From positions 1 to 7,678 of the forward strand of contig JAGBGW010000016.1 of assembly GCA_017935825.1 (NCBI GenBank): a stretch of 7,678 bases of DNA, read 5' to 3'. Positions 5,129 to 7,678 of this stretch are shown here, piece by piece. This stretch comes from Clostridia bacterium. Lineage in GTDB: Bacteria > Bacillota > Clostridia > Christensenellales > Maliibacteriaceae. The notes below the pieces were generated by a model. That model did no database searches, was not told where the DNA came from, and saw only the letters and a program-made list of their open reading frames with translations. Made by a program: the position numbers and the translations under genes. The first letter of the stretch is position 1; the number at the start of each line of letters is the position of its first letter.

Positions 5129-5262
5129 CTGCGATATAAAAAAAGATATAGCCTCATTGCTTTTTTGGTACAACGTTTTTTTAGATTTTTCTATTTCTCA
5201 ATCGATAATGTGATATCATAAAAAGGTAGTCTTATATTGTCGATTCATGCAGGAGTTTCATT
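5129..5262 (+). promoter_or_regulatory. AT-rich leader of the LysR gene with dyad and extended -10
   Basis: This stretch contains an imperfect dyad, AATCGATAAT (5200-5209) and ATTGTCGATT (5236-5245), complementary at 9 of 10 positions with a 26-nt spacer. Between the arms lie a TGATATCA palindrome (5211-5218) and a possible extended -10, TGA-TATCAT (5211-5219), without a good -35; the predicted start is about 5226. The arms flank the promoter, which suits autoregulation by the LysR protein. AGGAG (5251-5255) precedes the ATG at 5263 by 7 nt. Confidence 0.4.
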
Positions 5263-6186
5263 ATGAATCTGCGCCATCTGCGTTATGTTGTGGCTGTCGC
5301 CAAGGAAAAATCCATCAGCCGCGCTGCCGAAAAGCTTTATATGGCTGCACCCAACTTAAGCCGATACATTAAGTCATTGGAAGATGAACTGGGTGTAGCA
5401 ATTTTTATACGAAAAAACGATGGTATTTCCTTAACGTATGAAGGCATGCGTTTTGTTGCAGAGGCGGAATATCTGCTGCAAAAAGCAATAGAGCTTGAAA
5501 ACATGTTCAAGGATGAAAATCAAAAGCATACACAATTTTCCATCTGTGTACCCGATACAAGTTACAGCTTTGAAGCCTTCAGGCTTTTTCTGCAGCAGCA
5601 GAAAAAAAACTATTATGAGCTGCAATACGTCCTTGCCGACACACAGCATACATTGCAAAACGTTGTATCGGGCTTGTTTGACTTCGGCATCATCCGGTAT
5701 GCACAAATGTACAGCGAACTGTTTGAAGAATACTTTGCATCACACAACCTGCAGTGGAAAATTCTCAGTCGCTTTCAATATCAGGCGCTACTTCGTGCCG
5801 ATAATCCTTTGGCAAAAAAAGAAACACTCTACGCAAAAGACTTGTGGGATATGATCGTCGTTGCCCGCAAAGATCATATGGTCGCCAATACATCGCCCAA
5901 CAGCAGTATGGTAAACGAACTGCCTGCTTTTATGGAACGACATATTTTTGTGAACGACTGTCTGACCCAGTTTGAGACAATCGCAACCCTTGACAATGCT
6001 TATACTTTGACCTGTCCCCTCCCGCAAACGATTCTGGATCGCTATGGTTTTGTGCAGAGGAAGTATCTTGATTTTGACCGCATGCACTATGATATGTTGT
6101 TCTGGAAAAAAGATCACGAAAAAAGTCATCTTGCCACTTTATTCTTAGAGTGTCATAAAAAAATCAGCGGACAATTTTCTGAATAA
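5263..6186 (+). CDS. LysR-family transcriptional regulator
   Basis: A 307-residue regulator, normal length for LysR proteins. The N-terminal winged helix-turn-helix is clear: MNLRHLRYVVAVAKEKSISR, then AAEKLYMAAPNLSRYIKSLE (about residues 21-40), ELGVAIFIR and LTYEGM. A linker helix (about 65-90) leads to a periplasmic-binding-protein-like effector domain (about 90-300). The effector domain is not close to any subfamily I recognise, so the ligand is unknown. The gene is visibly richer in A and T than its neighbours, with codons such as ATA and many TTT and AAA. Most LysR genes are divergent from their target; here the dehydrogenase follows on the same strand after 34 nt, with no terminator between, so it is probably co-transcribed and possibly regulated by this protein (inference). 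Confidence 0.92.
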   Translation: MNLRHLRYVVAVAKEKSISRAAEKLYMAAPNLSRYIKSLEDELGVAIFIRKNDGISLTYEGMRFVAEAEYLLQKAIELENMFKDENQKHTQFSICVPDTSYSFEAFRLFLQQQKKNYYELQYVLADTQHTLQNVVSGLFDFGIIRYAQMYSELFEEYFASHNLQWKILSRFQYQALLRADNPLAKKETLYAKDLWDMIVVARKDHMVANTSPNSSMVNELPAFMERHIFVNDCLTQFETIATLDNAYTLTCPLPQTILDRYGFVQRKYLDFDRMHYDMLFWKKDHEKSHLATLFLECHKKISGQFSE

Positions 6187-6220
6187 GAAAATCCAATATT
6201 ATTTTAAAGGAGAACCTTCC

Positions 6221-6979
6221 ATGAAACTGGAAAACAAATCCATCGTTGTCACCGGCGCATCCGCAGGCATGGGCAAACATATCGTTGAGCTCTTTGTCAA
6301 AGAAGGCGCAAACGTCGTCGCAGTTGCTCGCCGCGCAGAGCGTCTTGCTGACCTGGCTGAATCCCTCAAGGATGCTCCCGGCAAACTTGTCGTCTTCACT
6401 GGCGACGTTTCCAAGCGCGAAGATAACGAAGCCATGATCGACCTTGCTGTAAAGGAATTCGGCAAGCTGGATGTTTTGGTCAACAACGCAGGCGTTATGG
6501 ACGATATGGCAACCATCGCAAATGCAACCGACGAAAAGTATGACTATGTCATGGGCATCAACGTGTACGGTCCTCTTTGTGCAATGCGCAAGGCATGCCA
6601 GGTCTTCCTTGAGCAGGGCAACGGCGGCAACATCATCAACGTTTCTTCCGTTGGCGCTTCCCATCAGGCAGCAGGCGCTGTTTACTGCGCATCCAAGGCA
6701 GCAGTCAACGCTTACACCCGTCACACCGCATATGTTTACATGAAGGAAGGCATCCGCTGCAACGCAATCGCTCCCGGCGGTATCGCAACCGAAATCGGCA
6801 CTGCAATGGGCATGCCCAATATGGATGGCTACGGTCGCGTCAAGCCTGTACAGGCTCTGGCTCCTGCACCCGGTCAGACCGCGGACATCGCAAACACCGC
6901 GCTGTTCCTTGCAAGTGATGATTCCGCTTATATCAACGGCGTAATCCTTCCCGTAGACGGCGGCTGGACTTCTTTCTGA
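6221..6979 (+). CDS. Short-chain dehydrogenase/reductase (classical SDR)
   Basis: A 252-residue cytoplasmic NAD(P)-dependent oxidoreductase of the classical SDR type. It has the nucleotide-binding TGASAGMG (11-18), a GDVS stretch (61-64) and NNAG (88-91). The full catalytic tetrad is present: Asn114, Ser142 (NVSS), Tyr155 and Lys159 (YCASK). The IAPGGIATE segment follows catalysis, and the C-terminus ends in the usual ILPVDGGW pattern. Arg37 and Arg38 at the end of the second strand favour NADPH over NADH. The substrate cannot be told; annotations as 3-oxoacyl-ACP reductase, sugar or hydroxysteroid dehydrogenase would all be over-calls. The ATG at 6221 follows AAAGGAG (6206-6212) by 8 nt. Regular codon use with many GCA, AAG and GGC suggests good expression. 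It probably shares the transcript of the upstream LysR gene. Confidence 0.93.
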   Translation: MKLENKSIVVTGASAGMGKHIVELFVKEGANVVAVARRAERLADLAESLKDAPGKLVVFTGDVSKREDNEAMIDLAVKEFGKLDVLVNNAGVMDDMATIANATDEKYDYVMGINVYGPLCAMRKACQVFLEQGNGGNIINVSSVGASHQAAGAVYCASKAAVNAYTRHTAYVYMKEGIRCNAIAPGGIATEIGTAMGMPNMDGYGRVKPVQALAPAPGQTADIANTALFLASDDSAYINGVILPVDGGWTSF

Positions 6980-6993
6980 TCCCAAAGCACATC

Positions 6994-7023
6994 AAAAAAG
7001 ACATCCTTTCGGATGTCTTTTTT
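6994..7023. terminator. Bidirectional terminator between the SDR gene and glutamine synthetase
   Basis: A 13-bp stem pairs AAAAAAGACATCC (6994-7006) with GGATGTCTTTTTT (7011-7023) around a 4-nt TTTC loop. It gives a T-run on both strands. It begins 15 nt past the SDR stop codon and 11 nt past the convergent glutamine synthetase stop, so it can end both transcripts. Confidence 0.92.
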
Positions 7024-7033
7024 CTTTTAAAAA

Positions 7034-7678
7034 TTACAGATTGTAGTACTTGTCGAACTCTGCAGGATGGGGAATGGCTGCCATCTGGCGTGCTTCTGCG
7101 CGCTTCATCTTGATGAAATTCTTCAGAAGTTCCTCGGGGAAGACGCCGCCTTCGGTCAGATAAGCGAAGTCTTTTTCCAGACAATCCAATGCCTCGTCCA
7201 GCGACACGGGCAGTCCCTGCAGCTTTGCCTTCTCTTCCTCGGGCAGGTTGTACAGGTTCATATCATAGGGGCCCCAGCCGTTGGCGTGCGGGTCGATCTT
7301 GTTTTTGATACCGTCCAGACCTGCCATCAGGATGGCAGCGTAGCAGAAATAGGGGTTGCAGGTGGCGTCGGGGTTTCTCAACTCAAAGCGGCGCTTGTCG
7401 GGGCTCTTGGCGTAAGCGGGAATACGGATGACGGCACTTCTGTTGGAGGTTGCGTAGCCAACCGTGACGGGCGCCTCAAAACCGGGCACCAAACGCTTGA
7501 AGGAGTTGGTGCTGGGGTTGGTGATGGCGCACAGAGAGCCGATGTGCTTGAGCAGGCCGCCGATGAAATAGTGTGCCGTCTCGCTGAGGTGAGAATAGCC
7601 GTTGTCATCGGAAAATACCGGCTGACCGTCCTTGAACAGGAGCATATGCACGTGCATACCGCTGCCTGCCTCGCCGTA
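7034..7678 (-). CDS. glnA: Glutamine synthetase type I, C-terminal 214 residues (5' end outside window)
   Basis: Makes glutamine from glutamate, ammonia and ATP in the cytoplasm as a dodecamer. The frame stays open to the window edge, so the ATG at 7657 is internal. The fragment opens in the glutamate/metal-binding EAGSGMHVHM and continues with NPSTNSFKRLVPGFEAPV, then RSAVIRIP and RFELRNPDATCNP, all type I landmarks of the active site. LDGIKNKIDP and a C-terminal HPAEFDKYYNL ending match the type I family. Tyr143 of the fragment, in NLYNLPEEE, aligns by eye with the adenylylation tyrosine of the enterobacterial enzyme (NLYDLPPEE). About half of a roughly 440-470 residue protein is visible. 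No trace of the longer type III architecture. Regulation cannot be judged because the promoter is outside the window. Confidence 0.97.
   Translation of the reverse strand, partial: YGEAGSGMHVHMLLFKDGQPVFSDDNGYSHLSETAHYFIGGLLKHIGSLCAITNPSTNSFKRLVPGFEAPVTVGYATSNRSAVIRIPAYAKSPDKRRFELRNPDATCNPYFCYAAILMAGLDGIKNKIDPHANGWGPYDMNLYNLPEEEKAKLQGLPVSLDEALDCLEKDFAYLTEGGVFPEELLKNFIKMKRAEARQMAAIPHPAEFDKYYNL

Noticed and set aside
5133..5166. Possible terminator for the TetR-like remnant (AAAAAAG ... CTTTTTT)
   Set aside because: Only the A and T runs pair well; the interior has three matched bases and mismatches, so the hairpin is too weak to claim.
4898..5262. Possible mobile element or attachment site in the 4.9-5.26 kb gap
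   Set aside because: No transposase, terminal inverted repeats, target duplication or tRNA end is visible; the gap is explained by a gene remnant and a promoter region.
6164..6985. 273-codon open frame on the minus strand over the SDR gene
   Set aside because: The plus strand carries a complete SDR with all catalytic residues; the antisense frame has no recognisable domain or ribosome binding site.
1..7678. CRISPR array, phage genes, toxin-antitoxin pair, defence system or riboswitch
   Set aside because: No regularly spaced repeats, no recognisable proteins of these classes and no conserved aptamer-like leader were seen in reading both strands; the short leaders (about 20-60 nt) leave little room for riboswitches.

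Overview
This window looks like chromosomal DNA from a strictly anaerobic, mid-GC member of the Clostridia (Bacillota); an Oscillospiraceae/Ruminococcaceae-type gut bacterium is a reasonable guess but not proven. The grounds are a two-iron superoxide reductase with rubredoxin, a clostridial-type ferredoxin protein beside a Crp/Fnr regulator, a DUF1292 protein, strong AGGAGG-type ribosome binding sites, and compact hairpin-plus-T-run terminators between almost all transcription units.

Layout. Bases 1-735 (minus) hold the N-terminal 245 residues of a PfkB-family sugar kinase, probably fructokinase, cut by the window edge. Bases 874-1443 (minus) form a two-gene oxygen-defence operon, desulfoferrodoxin then rubredoxin, closed by a terminator at 823-863. 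Bases 1598-2257 (minus) encode a Crp/Fnr-family regulator. Divergent from it, 2365-3054 (plus) encodes a ferredoxin-domain protein. The 107-bp gap between these two holds a perfect 6-4-6 palindrome whose position fits activation of the ferredoxin gene and repression of the regulator. Bases 3095-4432 (minus) encode an L-fucose/L-arabinose isomerase-like protein, convergent with the ferredoxin gene over a shared terminator. Divergent from it is a small acidic DUF1292 protein (4588-4845, plus) with its own near-consensus promoter and terminator. Bases 4898-5128 read as the C-terminal remnant of a TetR-type regulator lacking its DNA-binding domain. Bases 5263-6979 (plus) carry a LysR regulator and a short-chain dehydrogenase in one likely transcription unit. 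A bidirectional terminator separates these from the C-terminal half of glutamine synthetase (7034-7678, minus), which runs off the right edge.

How the genes may work together. The left-centre part (874-3054) is a plausible redox or stress module. Rubredoxin could feed electrons to the superoxide reductase, and the Crp/Fnr protein may control the ferredoxin protein and perhaps the superoxide reductase operon, whose upstream region has its own Crp-like dyad. The rest is a set of independent metabolic units: sugar kinase, sugar isomerase-like protein, LysR-dehydrogenase pair, and nitrogen assimilation.

I see no phage, transposon, CRISPR array, rRNA or tRNA, and no convincing undescribed multi-gene system. 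The most informative signals are the regulatory architecture around the Crp/Fnr gene, the unusual cysteine pattern of the ferredoxin protein, and the regulator remnant.
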